From Verrucomicrobiaceae bacterium (lineage in GTDB: Bacteria; Verrucomicrobiota; Verrucomicrobiia; Verrucomicrobiales; Akkermansiaceae): a DNA stretch of 61,020 nucleotides. Positions within the stretch are counted from its first letter, which is position 1, and each line of letters opens with the position of its first letter. Positions 1 to 10,245 of the stretch are shown here, one piece after another. The DNA is taken from assembly GCA_027487435.1 (NCBI GenBank), contig JAIYDP010000500.1, forward strand, positions 1 to 61,020, read 5' to 3'. The notes under the pieces are model-generated. The model worked only from the letters and a program-made list of their open reading frames with translations, was not told where the DNA came from and made no database searches. The position numbers and the translations under genes are program-made.

Positions 1-2
1 AC

Positions 3-389
3 CTACCCCCCCCCCAAGACGCGGCTCTCCTCCTCAAGCACAACGCGCTCCCAAAAAAATCCAACATGTCCACCCGCTTTCCCAACTGGCTCCGCCCCCT
101 TTGTCGCGACCCAAACGACGGTCTCTACCACGCCCTCAACACGTGTATCCACCGCCCCGACATCGCCCGAAACGAAGTTTTTGACCCCCCCAGGATATCC
201 CGAATGTTGAACAACCCCGCGGCACACCAAATCCAGTGGAACATCATAGGCGAAATCTACAAACAGCGACGGCTCCAACAGCACAACGCCCACGACGATG
301 ACGACGCGACTCCGCATGAAGCGCTTCCGTCCCGCCTCCACCCGTCCCGCCTGACCCGCATTGAGTCCCTTGAGCGAATTGACACGTGA
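3..389 (+). CDS. unknown protein, 5'-truncated
   Basis: An open frame enters from the left edge and ends at a TGA at 387-389. An internal ATG lies at 66, but the frame is open upstream of it, so the gene is probably cut by the window edge. The visible part is about 128 residues, moderately basic, with a short acidic run (HDDDD) and a Pro/Arg-rich tail. I see no domain I recognise, no membrane segment and no signal peptide. The opposite strand also has a long open frame here, but its composition (Val/Gly-rich) looks like a shadow. Function not assigned. Confidence 0.4.
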   Translation, partial: LPPPQDAALLLKHNALPKKSNMSTRFPNWLRPLCRDPNDGLYHALNTCIHRPDIARNEVFDPPRISRMLNNPAAHQIQWNIIGEIYKQRRLQQHNAHDDDDATPHEALPSRLHPSRLTRIESLERIDT

Positions 390-1044
390 AAATATTTTTA
401 GAAAATGTTTTTGAAGACGGAAATATTTTTGTAACGTGAGCGCCGTGTAGACATTGGCATGTGAGTAAACATCCCCCTCACCTAACGAAGTTTTGATTTT
501 TTTTTTTTTTTAAATAATGACACCTTAGTGGCATGGATACTAAATAATAGTTTCTCTTTTTTTGATAATATCCACACACGTTTTAGGTTAGGAAATGTTT
601 TGATCACCAAAATACTTTATTATCAAAATATTTTCTGTGAGTATCTGTGTGCAGACATGCTCGTAGTCAGCAAAAATTCACTGTCTCAACGCAGATTCTC
701 GAGATCGGTTTTGATTCTACAACAAGGCAACGACTGTGCGCAGATACAAAGATGCATTCGATGGAGTCCTTCGTGCATTGTTGAGTGTCCTTCCACTTCT
801 CAAATGTCGACTAGACGTTATAGGGAATAGTCATTCCGATATCACTTAAAAAAGATTACTTCGGATGCGCTCGCTTGCTCAAAAAATTCCATAATCATCA
901 CTTAGCAGTTTTCGGGCGCGAATACTGCAGCATCAGGCATCAAAGGGTTACAAAGCTCGCACCTTAGACCGTGAATCAGGTGGAGGATGAGGAATCAAAA
1001 GGATTCCTGGCATTTTGACTTTCGGTTTGACACATCCTGCTTGA
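390..1044. other. stretch without a recognised gene
   Basis: About 650 bases between the truncated first gene and the presumed 3' end of the cyclic-nucleotide-binding protein. It holds a T-run near 494-511 and AT-rich sequence. The open frame at 528-830 has no recognisable protein character. This may be the 3' untranslated region of both neighbours, or may include terminal exons of the minus-strand gene that I could not resolve. No RNA gene is visible. Confidence 0.4.
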
Positions 1045-3291
1045 TCAGTTTGACATGCATGTCGAGAGAGAACCTGTTTCTGATCGGGCCCCAAGAGGAT
1101 AATTTGTGGATGTGATCAGCATCCTATGCCCCATAGTGATTGCATCCTCATCTCGTTCAGAAGCAGCTTCTTGAAACCTGATAGATCAAAATTTCACGCA
1201 ACAAATTGTACTTCCGATATCCTGGAAAGAGTAGAGAAGGTGTCCGCTTCCCTCTCAACAGCGGGCTCTGCTGTTCATCAGTGCGAATGTGGCATCTCCT
1301 GCAGTACGAAAGATGGGCTTCTCGAATTTTGTGTCACGGCAGATGTCAATGCCTTTATTGACATCATCGCCAACTGACTGTCTTCCTCTTCGCCATCATC
1401 TACAAGCGACAGTCCACGAGGGATCCTTCGCTTCGAGAGGTGACGCACAGCCCCTGAGGATCTGAATCATTTGGTATCACAAACAATGTACCTCCAATCG
1501 GAAGAGTCCCAAACCTTGACATCATCGCAAAGTCATCCAATTGATGGACATGTCGCGGGGAGAACACACCTTTCTTCACGCCAGCTTCAACGACAATGTC
1601 CCCCGACCTTGTAATCAGTCAACTAAACATAAAAAGGAACCCCAGAGCACGTAGCTCTTCCTCTCGCTGCAATCGAAAGTTGTGCTGCTGGCCACACAGG
1701 TGCCGTATACGAGCGATGTTGTCCTTGTCTATCACTGCAATGTTACTAACTCTTGACTAAAGAATTCAACATTTCATGATATCGCCAAGCTTGACAAAGA
1801 GAACTTCCGTTGAGGAGACAGCAACTGCCGAATAACAGTAAGAGCCAAGTCGAAGAATGGCCTCGTCTCCGACCATCTTGGTTTCGTCAGCAAACTATGC
1901 TCGAAAAATATCATACCTGCTCAGATTCGACGATGGCAATGTCACAGTACGAAGTGCTCATCCTCGGAGAGGCCATTGCTTTAACAACAGCGCTCAAAAG
2001 GAATTAAAAAAGAAAAATCCAGCCCTAACTTGAACTGCGCTCAGTCTGCATGACGCTGACTCAAGCGTAGAAGGCCGCTTCGTATCAATGTGGAAGCCAT
2101 GCGGACATCCGACACTTGGGTCGACTTCTTCTACTCGGATCAGAACAGCCATAAAAACAGAATGCGAATGAGCTTGACGGATCCGCTGCATATGATCACA
2201 AGAGTAGTCGCGCGTTGTCCTTGGGCAAACACGACTTCAAACATCAAAATGTCAATATGCGCAGTACGCTCTCCACACGAAATTGCTCGCTTCTCCGAAA
2301 CAGCACAAAGTCGTTCGAGATCCGCAAGTGCACACTGTGAGAGTATGTCGACTTTCAAGAGCGTAATGGCAAGATCCTTGTTCCGATTGGCGTCTAGGAG
2401 CTACGTTGGGGCGTTACCACAAGCTTTGGAAGGGAACAAGGAGTACCTTCAAAAAAGACGGATAATACTTCTTCGGGACAAAGAGTAATTCAGAATCCTC
2501 TCGGGCAGCTATCGTAGCTGTACTGTCGGTTATAAATAACAAGCTAAACGAAAGAATACCGCCTATTTTGAGAGCCCACAAGAGCAACCTCTCCGAATGA
2601 TGATCCTGGGAGAAGAGAATGCAATCTTATCTTAGAATCATTCTTCCCTTGGACAAAGATACTGACAGAGCCACTATGAATGATGTAGTAACCCGTGGCA
2701 TAGTCATCGGCTCGGAACACTTCAGGTCAGAGATGCAATTCAGAGTGGACCGATTTCACTTGCTCGAAACATAGCCCTCCTCATGCATCGAAGCACAAGA
2801 TCGGCAGCCTTCCTTCCGACTTTCCTTTGACAATGAGCGTTTTCTGGCATCACTCCAAACCTAAAATACCCGTTTCCATCGTACACTCGCCGTAGAAACC
2901 TAACATCCTCATGAGTTCGGAACTCAGGACTTTCGGGTCATAATCAAGTATGCAGATTCAAACTCTTTCTCGAATACTTCGTCCAGTTCAATTGCAGTAT
3001 CGACAACTCTTGTAAATTCCTCACCAATGGCCAGGATATCTTTGAGCTAATGGTCATTATTCCCTCGACAATAAAGAAATCCACCCGAGCCCGTATGGTA
3101 CTCCATTTTGAGACTGGCTTGGTCATGGCGATAGATTTGTGTTTCTCTTGAACGTTCCACTCTTCCTGCAATTGTGCCATGAGGGTGCAATCCTGAATGG
3201 AGGGTCGCCAAAGTGGAAGACGATGAGCTGGAGTACATGGAATGGACCCAACATTCTCGAGCTCTTCGCAAATGTCATCGTACTCATCCAT
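1045..3291 (-). CDS. multi-domain cyclic nucleotide-binding (CNBD) protein, many introns
   Basis: Start chosen at 3291 (MDEYDDICEELENV). The clearest domain is read across two spliced introns at about 2750-2510. It has a beta-barrel part (YYIIHSGSVSIFVQG) followed by a phosphate-binding cassette, FGEVALVGSQNRRTATI, with the Glu and Arg that contact the cyclic nucleotide. A second CNBD lies near 2360-1740, ending in GDEAILRLGSYCYSAVAV. A third, weaker barrel is near 1300-1100 (GDATFALMNSRAR). Introns are 31-40 nt; the one inside the cassette splits the second Arg codon. No kinase catalytic domain or channel segments are visible, so this looks like a stand-alone cAMP/cGMP sensor, similar in architecture to PKA regulatory subunits or ciliary CNBD proteins. 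The 3' end is uncertain; stops at 1278-1280 and 1045-1047 are both possible depending on splicing. Confidence 0.7.
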
Positions 3292-3470
3292 CGAAATAGA
3301 TGTGATGTTAACAATTCTTTACCGTTTTATTTAAAAAAAAATTGCATGAAAATTGTTTGAGAAGGAGTCTAAACAGCTCCAATTAAGTTTTACCTTACGC
3401 TAGTGTGTGGAAGCTAGAGAGTCAAAACATGTTTTACTTTGAGCTGACCAATACGTATTACAAACAATTC

Positions 3471-4389
3471 ATGTCACTGAGCGAAGCTCTTGCCGCCGCA
3501 ACAAAAAACGTCGATCCTCTGGACGTAAAGGACCTTTGCCTCGATGGATGCAAAGCGAATGACAATTTGGCACCCCTCTCCAAGTTTCAAGTTTTCTCTC
3601 TCTATGTTCTTCTAATATTTAGGGTGTTGAAGTTGTTTCTCTGAATTCTTGCAAGCTCACGGCGCTATCGACCTTACCACATCTCCCAAATCTACATAAG
3701 GTGAATTTCTTGTTTTTCACTTACTTATTGGAAGCTTCTCTTGAGCGACAACAAGATTTCCGGTGGTCTTGAATTCTTCGTGAATGCGAAACTTCAGAAG
3801 CTGAAGACGTTGGTATTGAGTGGCAATAAGATCAAATCTATCGACGAACTTGCAAAGCTTGTTTGTCCTTTTGCGTAACCAGACTCACTATTGTAGTCTT
3901 CGTTGTCGAATCTAACTTACATTGACATAGTAGACAATCCCGTAACATCGGCCGCAAATTATCGTCAAAAATTATTTTCGCTCCTTCCTCAAGTACGTGT
4001 GATCGATGAGGAAGACCGTGACGGCAGAAAATGTTCAGTGGACGGAACGTACGACTATGAGGACGAGGAAGTTGAGGAAGATGATGATGGAGAGGGCGAT
4101 TCCGACCAAAATGAGGAAGAAGAAGGAGATGATGATGATGGTTCTGAAGGCAGCGATGAAAACTGCGGAATCAAATGCTTGGTGGGTGCCGACATTCAGG
4201 TTGTACAGTTTCGTGTTTCCCTTACGCGCTCTCTAGGACGGCGACGAAGACGACGAATTTGAACCTGGAGATGAGGAGGATGATGTTGAAATCCCAGAGG
4301 ACGAGGAAAACGACGAAACTCCAGCCGGTTACAAGAGGGCTTTGGATACCGAAGGAACTCCAGATGCGAAGCTACAACGGCGGTTGTAG
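3471..4389 (+). CDS. ANP32-like acidic leucine-rich nuclear phosphoprotein
   Basis: Start at 3471 (MSLSEALAAATKNVDPLDV). Spliced exons give consecutive leucine-rich repeats (LCLDGCKANDNLAPLSKF, then LPHLPNLHK, LLLSDNKISGGLEF and LVLSGNKIKSIDEL). An LRR cap follows (DIVDNPVTSAANYRQKLF, then a VRVIDEEDRDG segment). The C-terminal third is almost all Asp/Glu and ends in a short basic tail with a KR motif. This order, LRRs then cap then acidic tail, is the ANP32 family pattern. Those proteins act in nuclear histone chaperoning, phosphatase inhibition and mRNA export. Small introns interrupt at about 3600, 3700, 3860 and 4190. It converges on the enoyl-CoA hydratase gene with only 35 nt between stop codons. 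Confidence 0.85.
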
Positions 4390-4424
4390 TATATAATTTA
4401 ATTAACATCTGGTACAGCTGTTTC

Positions 4425-5249
4425 TTACAGCTTTGGGTGTCTGGAACTAAAATTGCGGGCTCCCACAACACCTTCAGAGAGGGATGGAAGGCCATTCGTG
4501 AATTCTGCAATGAGGGCACTCTGCATAGACATATATGCGAAATGATGAGCCGACCTCCTGTCAGCCCTTAATGCAGCTTGAGGAAATTCAGAAAGTGTTT
4601 TTGCAAGAGACATTGCTGCATTTACACCTTCTCCATCGGGAACAACCCTGTTCACCAATCCCATTTGATGAGCTTCCTTTGCTGCAACGGCTCTTCCTGT
4701 AAGAATGAGGTCGAGCGCTCTTGACAATCCGATCGCTTGAACGAGCCGAATGGTCCCACCATCAATGAGTGGCACGCCAACATTACGGCAAAATACGCCC
4801 AGGACACTAGATTCTTCGGCGACGCGGAGGTCTGCCCATAACGCTAATTCTAAACCTCCTGCAACAGCATGACCCTGAACTGCTGCAATGATAGGTTTAT
4901 CAACGAAGAGCCTTGATGGCCCCATGGGGCCTGCGCCGACTGCCTCAAGGCGATTAGTCTGCCCAACGGCAATACTCTTCAGATCTGCTCCAGCACAAAA
5001 TGTTCCTCCTGCCCCACCCAACACACAGACATGTGCTTCTGAGTCGTCCTCAAACTTCCTGAATGCCGCCAGTAGTTCGCTTGCAGTGTTACGATCCACA
5101 GCATTTTTGTGTGATGGCCTCTCGATGAAAATCTTACAAATCTTGCCAACACGACAATATGACACGAGCTCAGCGATCATAGCAGAAACTAACAAGTAGA
5201 AAATAGAGATGGAAGCAGGAGATTTGGAGGTCTCCGACGTTGAAGACAT
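4425..5249 (-). CDS. enoyl-CoA hydratase/isomerase (crotonase) family enzyme
   Basis: A crotonase fold is visible from IERPSHKNAVDRNT onward. The oxyanion-hole loop GGTFCAGADLKSI is present, as is the second loop, AVAGGLELALWADLR. The first catalytic Glu position (in GGLELAL) is kept. The second Glu position of classical enoyl-CoA hydratase is replaced; the segment reads VFCRNVGVPLIDGGTIRL, which is typical of a divergent subgroup of unknown specificity. The N-terminus is uncertain: 5249 (MSSTSETSKSP) is the first ATG in frame, but a small intron could separate it from the conserved core. No C-terminal SKL peroxisomal signal is present (it ends in RHPKL). Substrate cannot be told from the sequence. 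Confidence 0.85.
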   Translation of the reverse strand: MSSTSETSKSPASISIFYLLVSAMIAELVSYCRVGKICKIFIERPSHKNAVDRNTASELLAAFRKFEDDSEAHVCVLGGAGGTFCAGADLKSIAVGQTNRLEAVGAGPMGPSRLFVDKPIIAAVQGHAVAGGLELALWADLRVAEESSVLGVFCRNVGVPLIDGGTIRLVQAIGLSRALDLILTGRAVAAKEAHQMGLVNRVVPDGEGVNAAMSLAKTLSEFPQAALRADRRSAHHFAYMSMQSALIAEFTNGLPSLSEGVVGARNFSSRHPKL

Positions 5250-5515
5250 TCGCAGCCCAGTGACATAGGAGAAATAAATTCTCAATCATGCAGGTTGCTC
5301 ATAAACTTGAATACGCAGTCCCAAAGCGAATAGTTCTTCAAGGAGTTGCGGAACTGGACCTTACAGGCGAAGATTTTGTCTCTCACGTATGTCGTAGAGT
5401 TGTGTCTGCTATCCTGGGTTCATTTCCTTACCCACAGCTTACTCAAAAGAGCTTACAAAGATACGTCATCAAGAGCCATAGGCATTCGATTTTTCATTGC
5501 GCCATGAAGACAAGA

Positions 5516-6600
5516 TTACACGTCAACATCGATAGTGAAGTCGTATTCGATCGTTGGGATAGCCTGTCGTATTATCGAAATTAACATAACCGAATACTGT
5601 GCCAATGAACTTAAGGAATAAGAAGAGGGATTGGTCTGGCCGAATGTTCTTCCCTCTGGCTGTGTAAGTAAACAGAAGAAAATTGTAACCCTTCCATGAT
5701 TTGTGTGATCAGCTTTTTCATCACGTAAGCGTGCTTGCATGGATGGATTGAAATGTGAGATACGCGCTTGTGCGGATGCTCCTCAATTGTTACAGTCTTG
5801 GCAGCATGATCAACGCTGATGTCTTCATACATGAGGTCAGGGGAGAGTGGATTTCCATTCTGACTTATCAAGAAGTAAGCAACACCACACAAACTTCATC
5901 GTAACCGTAGAGCCAAACTCTTGGAGTCCAGTGATACATGTCGTATGTGATGCTTACATCGTATCTCCTACATCGAACAATCCCGTGAGGTATAGCAACA
6001 GCCTGAAAGGTAAGAATTCTGACCTCAAGATAGTCACATCGTCATCTTCAACAATCTCAACGTCACCAATATCTGGGATATCCTCGTCATCAACGGATAG
6101 CCCAGCTTTATGTGTTTCATCTAAGTCTGGGATATCTTCCTGTACGGGAGCCCCTGGAGGGAGTTAGAAAACCTTCAACACAAAACCTCTGTCGACAGTT
6201 TCCACCCATTCTCCGAATTCTTCATCCACTACAACTTTTTCTTCGAGAAGCATCTTTAACTTTGATGCTCGCTCTCTGCTCGGGACTACAGCGCATCAGC
6301 AACCGAAAACCCAATAAAAAAACCATTTTTTTGCAGCAAGTATTGTTTCTCTGGTGGGAGGGAAGAGTTCATTTTGGATGGATCACCCGATTGCCTGCTT
6401 GCTCAATTCAGCTTCTGACGAATTTACCAAGACCAAGTTCTGCATTTGGCAATCAAGGCATCCCCTGCACTGACGAACTCATCTGGGGTCAGAAACCCAT
6501 CCGAAAGGAATTTGGATGTCTTTGGAGGGGCAACGACAGCAGCTACCGCTCCCGTAACACCTTTGTAGATTGCATTCTTTGCAGCATCCAGAAACGACAT
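5516..6600 (-). CDS. ATG3: ATG3, E2-like ATG8-lipid conjugating enzyme
   Basis: Starts at 6600 (MSFLDAAKNAIYKGVTGAV), with the amphipathic N-terminal helix typical of ATG3, followed by FLSDGFLTPDEFVSAGD. Further exons give an acidic flexible region and a WVETVDRGFV segment. The E2 core follows (YEDISVDHAAKTVTIEEH), then the active-site motif HPC in ISIHPCKHAYVMKK; the catalytic Cys codon is at 5737-5739. The C-terminus, IRQAIPTIEYDFTIDVDV, matches the family. ATG3 transfers ATG8/LC3 to phosphatidylethanolamine during autophagosome formation. Several short introns are present. It is divergent from TIM10, with 44 nt between the two start codons. Confidence 0.95.
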
Positions 6601-6644
6601 CTTGAATAGATAACAAAAGAAATAAAGAAATAGGAATTTGGGAA
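6601..6644. promoter_or_regulatory. 44-nt bidirectional spacer between ATG3 and TIM10
   Basis: This is all the DNA between two divergent start codons, so it must contain the core promoter and 5' leader of both genes unless regulatory DNA lies inside the coding regions. It is A-rich with ATAAC/AATAAAG-type sequence. Its role is inferred from position only. Confidence 0.4.
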
Positions 6645-6928
6645 ATGGGTGATTCACAACCTTCGAAGGAACAGATTTTTGATTCCATCAAGTTGGAGAT
6701 GACGGCAATCAACGACATGTATGGAAGGTAGATATTGGAATACGCGCGTTGTGCTCATTTGGAAGAATGCTTGTTCGATGTTTCGAGAAGTGTGTGGACC
6801 GTTTCGCGGATAGTGAGCTGACTGTTGGAGAGAAATCTTGCGTCGATCGTTGCACAAAGAAATACCTTGAGGCTCAAAATAAGGTTGTAGCTCAGATGAA
6901 CCCTATGGGTGCAGCAGGGAGTAAATGA
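6645..6928 (+). CDS. TIM10: TIM10-type small Tim chaperone of the mitochondrial intermembrane space
   Basis: A two-exon gene of about 81 residues. Exon 1 reads MGDSQPSKEQIFDSIKLEM and continues AINDMYG; a 38-nt intron (6728-6765) splits an Arg codon. Exon 2 gives MLVRCFEKCVDRF, then TVGEKSCVDRCTKKYLEA. The twin CX3C motifs (CFEKC and CVDRC, 15 residues apart) define small Tim proteins. The EMxxxxDMY segment before the first motif is closest to Tim10. Such proteins form Tim9-Tim10 hexamers that escort hydrophobic carriers across the intermembrane space. Both exons are individually too short to be noticed as open frames. Confidence 0.92.
6728..6765 (+). other. 38-nt GT..AG intron in TIM10
   Basis: Starts GTAGATATT and ends TTTGGAAG. 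Removing it joins GGA-AG to A-ATG, giving the conserved DMYGRML sequence. It is a clear reference example of the typical intron size in this genome. Confidence 0.85.
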
Positions 6929-6975
6929 TGATGGGATTGAAAGCGGTAAAGATGTTTGCATGAAGATTCTTGAAT

Positions 6976-8172
6976 ATGACTTCTGTAGCTCCTGAACTGC
7001 TTTTGAATGAACCGGCGAGATGGAACCGCTTCCTGGCCGTCAAGTATCGATTATTCATGAGCTGACAAAAGAAAGATACGATCTCACATACAGATCTACC
7101 GTCTAAAGTATTTCAATTCTGTGGAGAAAAGGAGTTCTAAACAAATCAAATCTTGCTACTCCGCCCATGTCGTCCGCGTCTCCCGCTCCGACGGCAGCGC
7201 CGCAGATGTTAACGTGGATGCTGCCTCCGCTGTTCCGGCGCATATCCTGCCTCTTCGCATGGTCAACGACGTCGCTGTCATCTTGCTCGGCTCACTCTCG
7301 CCGAAACACGCCTTGACTTCAACGTCTCTGATTTGGGCCCTCACCCTCAGGGCCCTCGCCCCCCTCCCCTGTGCACCACACCTTCCACCTGTTGTCTGCA
7401 TGCCTGGTCGCCTGGGCTCGTCTCCCATATTCCCTTCCCTGACTCCAGTGGAAGGATGGTACGTGTTGGCCGCGCTTCCTTCGTCATACTATTCGCCTGC
7501 AAATACGAGTGTCGTCGGTCCATGTCTTAACCGAGGGCGTTTGGTTGCTCCCCCCATTCTGGGAAATGATCTGCGATGGCTCAGCGCGGGGATTGCTCCG
7601 AAAATCCCTCGCGTCGACGACGCGCTGCCCTATCCCACCCTCTTCCAAGAGCACATTCACAGAGCTACAGGTATGTCCATCCGAGGCTGCAGAGGAAGTT
7701 GACAATATTGTCGACAGCGAATGGCGCTCCAGTCCTCCACCCCCCCACCTCGCCGCTCTCAACTATGTCGCCGATGCCCTCCACAACGGCATCGAATTCC
7801 TTCACAATGCCGCACTTGACGTCGCCCCGGCCGAGCTCGTAGGCTTCGATCTCAGCTCTCTTCTTCCAGGACCATGACCTCCTGTCGCACCACCATTCGT
7901 CCCCTGGCCCATCTCACTCTCCTCACACATCAATTCCCTGCGGCCACCCCATCCAAACCTCCCTTTGTCGTCATGCGGATGCTCCCTCCGGCGAGCTTGC
8001 CACCCAACACCCAAAACCTCGAAATGCGGTTCTGCAAGTCATGTTGTATGCCCACCCCCCCACCCCGGCTCAGACTGAGAGCACAGGGGCACCCATCTGG
8101 ACGCTCGGACACTGTTCTCCTGGAGATCCTGTGGCCCCATTCGCTTCCTCTCACTACTGGAAAAAAGTCTGA
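6976..8172 (+). CDS. unknown proline-rich protein
   Basis: Proposed start at 6976 (MTSVAPELLLNEPARWNRFLA). A short intron ending in CATACAG joins this to IYRLKYFNSVEKRSSKQIKS and a long open frame to about 7670. A small intron (around 7671-7692) leads to a segment ending in HNAALDVAPAELVGFDL. The last exon is His/Pro-rich and ends PFASSHYWKKV at a TGA at 8170-8172. The protein is about 370 residues, rich in Pro, Ala and Ser, with no signal peptide or clear domain. I do not recognise the family. The next gene's ATG follows only 7 nt after the stop. Confidence 0.5.
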
Positions 8173-8179
8173 TGTACTA

Positions 8180-10130
8180 ATGAAGGTTGTTCTTGTTGTC
8201 TTGTCTGTTGTGTGGTTGTGCCGGTCCCAAAACGAAGACTATGATCTTCAGGATGCAGTGAAAGCTGCAATGCAGCTTAAAGCAGACGGCAGGAATATTA
8301 GCGCTTGGTTTGTTCTTCAAAACATTGCCTCGAGACACAAGACGTTGACGTCAGAAGTTGTCCGGCTCCAAACAGAACTTTTGGGAGCAATCGGACATTT
8401 TACCAGCGTTTTATTGGGGAAAGAGTACACTTTTCCTGTGTTCAATGCAGTCAAGGCGGACACGGATGTGACTCTCTTATTTCAGCTCTACGGCTTGCCT
8501 TTGGATGACTCGTTTCCTGTTGTTTACAATCAGTACAATAGCGTTATGAGAGGAGGTAGATTTTCATTGCTCCACTCATGAAGTAGTTGCTGTTCCTACG
8601 GTGGAAGTGGAGCACTCAAAGGTTGGAAAAGGATGCGGGGGACCTGGCTCTATTGCACCTCCGGCTAGGAAGAAAATTCGTCTTTTTTCTTCAATGGATG
8701 AAATTGGTAGCTACGTTCGCTCCCTCCGTTAACTCTGAAGGGGTTGTCAAAGATCATCATCTTTTCGATGATCTTCCATCGATTCAAGGTGATCAAGAGA
8801 GGTCGAGATATCTCAGAGCCGTTGGAAGGTCTTGGTCTGCATTGTTTCCTGCTGTGATGAGAAAATTACTGCCGTTTCGGCACATTGATCAAGTTGTCGC
8901 AGCGGATACGAAATTATCGCCGGTAGACAAAGCCCTCCACAACGTTCTCTGTCCTCAAGACTGCCTCTCTCGCCGTGCTCTCATTTATTCATTTGATAGA
9001 GGTGCCGTAGGACTGCTCTCTTTACTTTTCAGCTTATTGGTCTTTGGAAGAAAACATGTTCAGCATTGTCGATGTATTCGCTTCCATGTGGTATCTCACG
9101 CGAGAAAGGCAATCAATTTTGCAATCCAGGAAAATAGGACGTTGGTTTTCAAGGAAGATGGTGGGCGTTCCCCAAGACATGGCTGACAATGAGATCATTT
9201 TAACTTTGGTGGCAGCTCTTGCTCAGGAGGAATTCGTTGCTACTTTGTTCCACCCACATGCTGTACAGAAGCGGACGTGTGGGAACCATACACGGTCCAT
9301 GTTTTGGATGGCTACAGCTATGACTACAAGGAGTTTTTGTACAAAGTAGGAATATTTTAATAAGACTGACCGCATCAGGTGGACACTTCTTCAACTAGGG
9401 TTGTCTCGATGGTTATTTGATTACTTCGGTTTTGACCCAAAAGAGAAACGTTGAAGGCCCATGGAATCGGGTGCTTAAAGCCGTGCGCGTTACAAACTTT
9501 ACTCCTCCAAGTTTCTCTCACCATGGCAAATATTCTTGGAGAAGGCATGTTCTTCGAGCGCTCTTTCATTTGAATTCTTACGTACTGAATTTTGTTGATC
9601 GAAGAATTGAATCTCTTTCTCTGAAAGGTACCTACGTAAGTGCTGAGGTGGACCAATATCATGATGCGACTTCATATGTTGACGCAATTAAATTGGCGGC
9701 GTCAGCTTCGAATACAGAATTGGTTTACTTATCTTGCAATGATTCGTCCTTGCTTCGAAGCTTTGCAAGCGCACTTCACCCGTTAATTGTTGTGGCCGAC
9801 GTTGCAGCTGCTTATCAAAGAGCTAGAATGGAGCGTGGTGCTGTGATGGGTGCCTCTATGTCCCTCTGTGAAGGTTTTCCCCTCGATTCTTGCATTGATG
9901 TGGATACTCTGTCCCTACACTATCTGTCCACTGTTCAGTTGCACAAAGAGTCAACCATCTTTATCGGACATTGTAGCAATTTGATATCAAGATGGATCAA
10001 TGCCATCCATGATAATTCTCAAGCGTTGGGCCCTTGCGATCAATTGAACTCTTCTGCGTTTGATGAGAGTTCGTACCCAATTCCAGTGACCGCTGCTCTC
10101 AATGTTCATCTAGCAGCATTGCCCACATGA
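8180..10130 (+). CDS. secretory-pathway glycosyltransferase-like protein, possibly fucosyltransferase-related
   Basis: Starts with a signal peptide or anchor (MKVVLVVLSVVWLCRSQNED). At least six short introns can be resolved, giving a continuous protein of about 580 residues. The middle reads EENMFSIVDENRTLVF, then GGIRCYFVPPTCCTEADVW, a Cys-rich stretch of the CYFxPxTxC kind found in eukaryotic fucosyltransferase-like proteins. The C-terminal part (ASNTELVYLSCNDSSLL, then LHKESTIFIGHCSNLISRW) resembles the donor-binding end of GT23/GT65-type enzymes. I see no exact HxRRTD motif; the equivalent region may be GTYVSAEVDQYHD. Alternatives are another GT-B family or an inactive relative. It likely acts in the ER/Golgi lumen. 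Confidence 0.5.
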
Positions 10131-10245
10131 GCATCAACAGGAATATTCCTCTCAACGGGGGGGTACAGAAAGCGAAAATGAATCTTTTTTGTATCTCTAC
10201 GATTTAATAAACTACATCAATGTGAGCGGCTCTTAAGTCGAGTAC

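Noticed and set aside
3..341. Minus-strand open frame opposite the first gene
   Set aside because: Val/Gly-rich composition typical of the complement of a GC-rich coding frame; no domain, and the plus-strand frame looks more protein-like.
5250..5285. Upstream extension of the enoyl-CoA hydratase to a start at 5285
   Set aside because: That codon is TTG on the minus strand; the first in-frame ATG is at 5249.
5288..5584. 98-codon plus-strand frame near the ATG3 3' end
   Set aside because: It overlaps the conserved C-terminal exon of ATG3 on the other strand and shows no protein family features.
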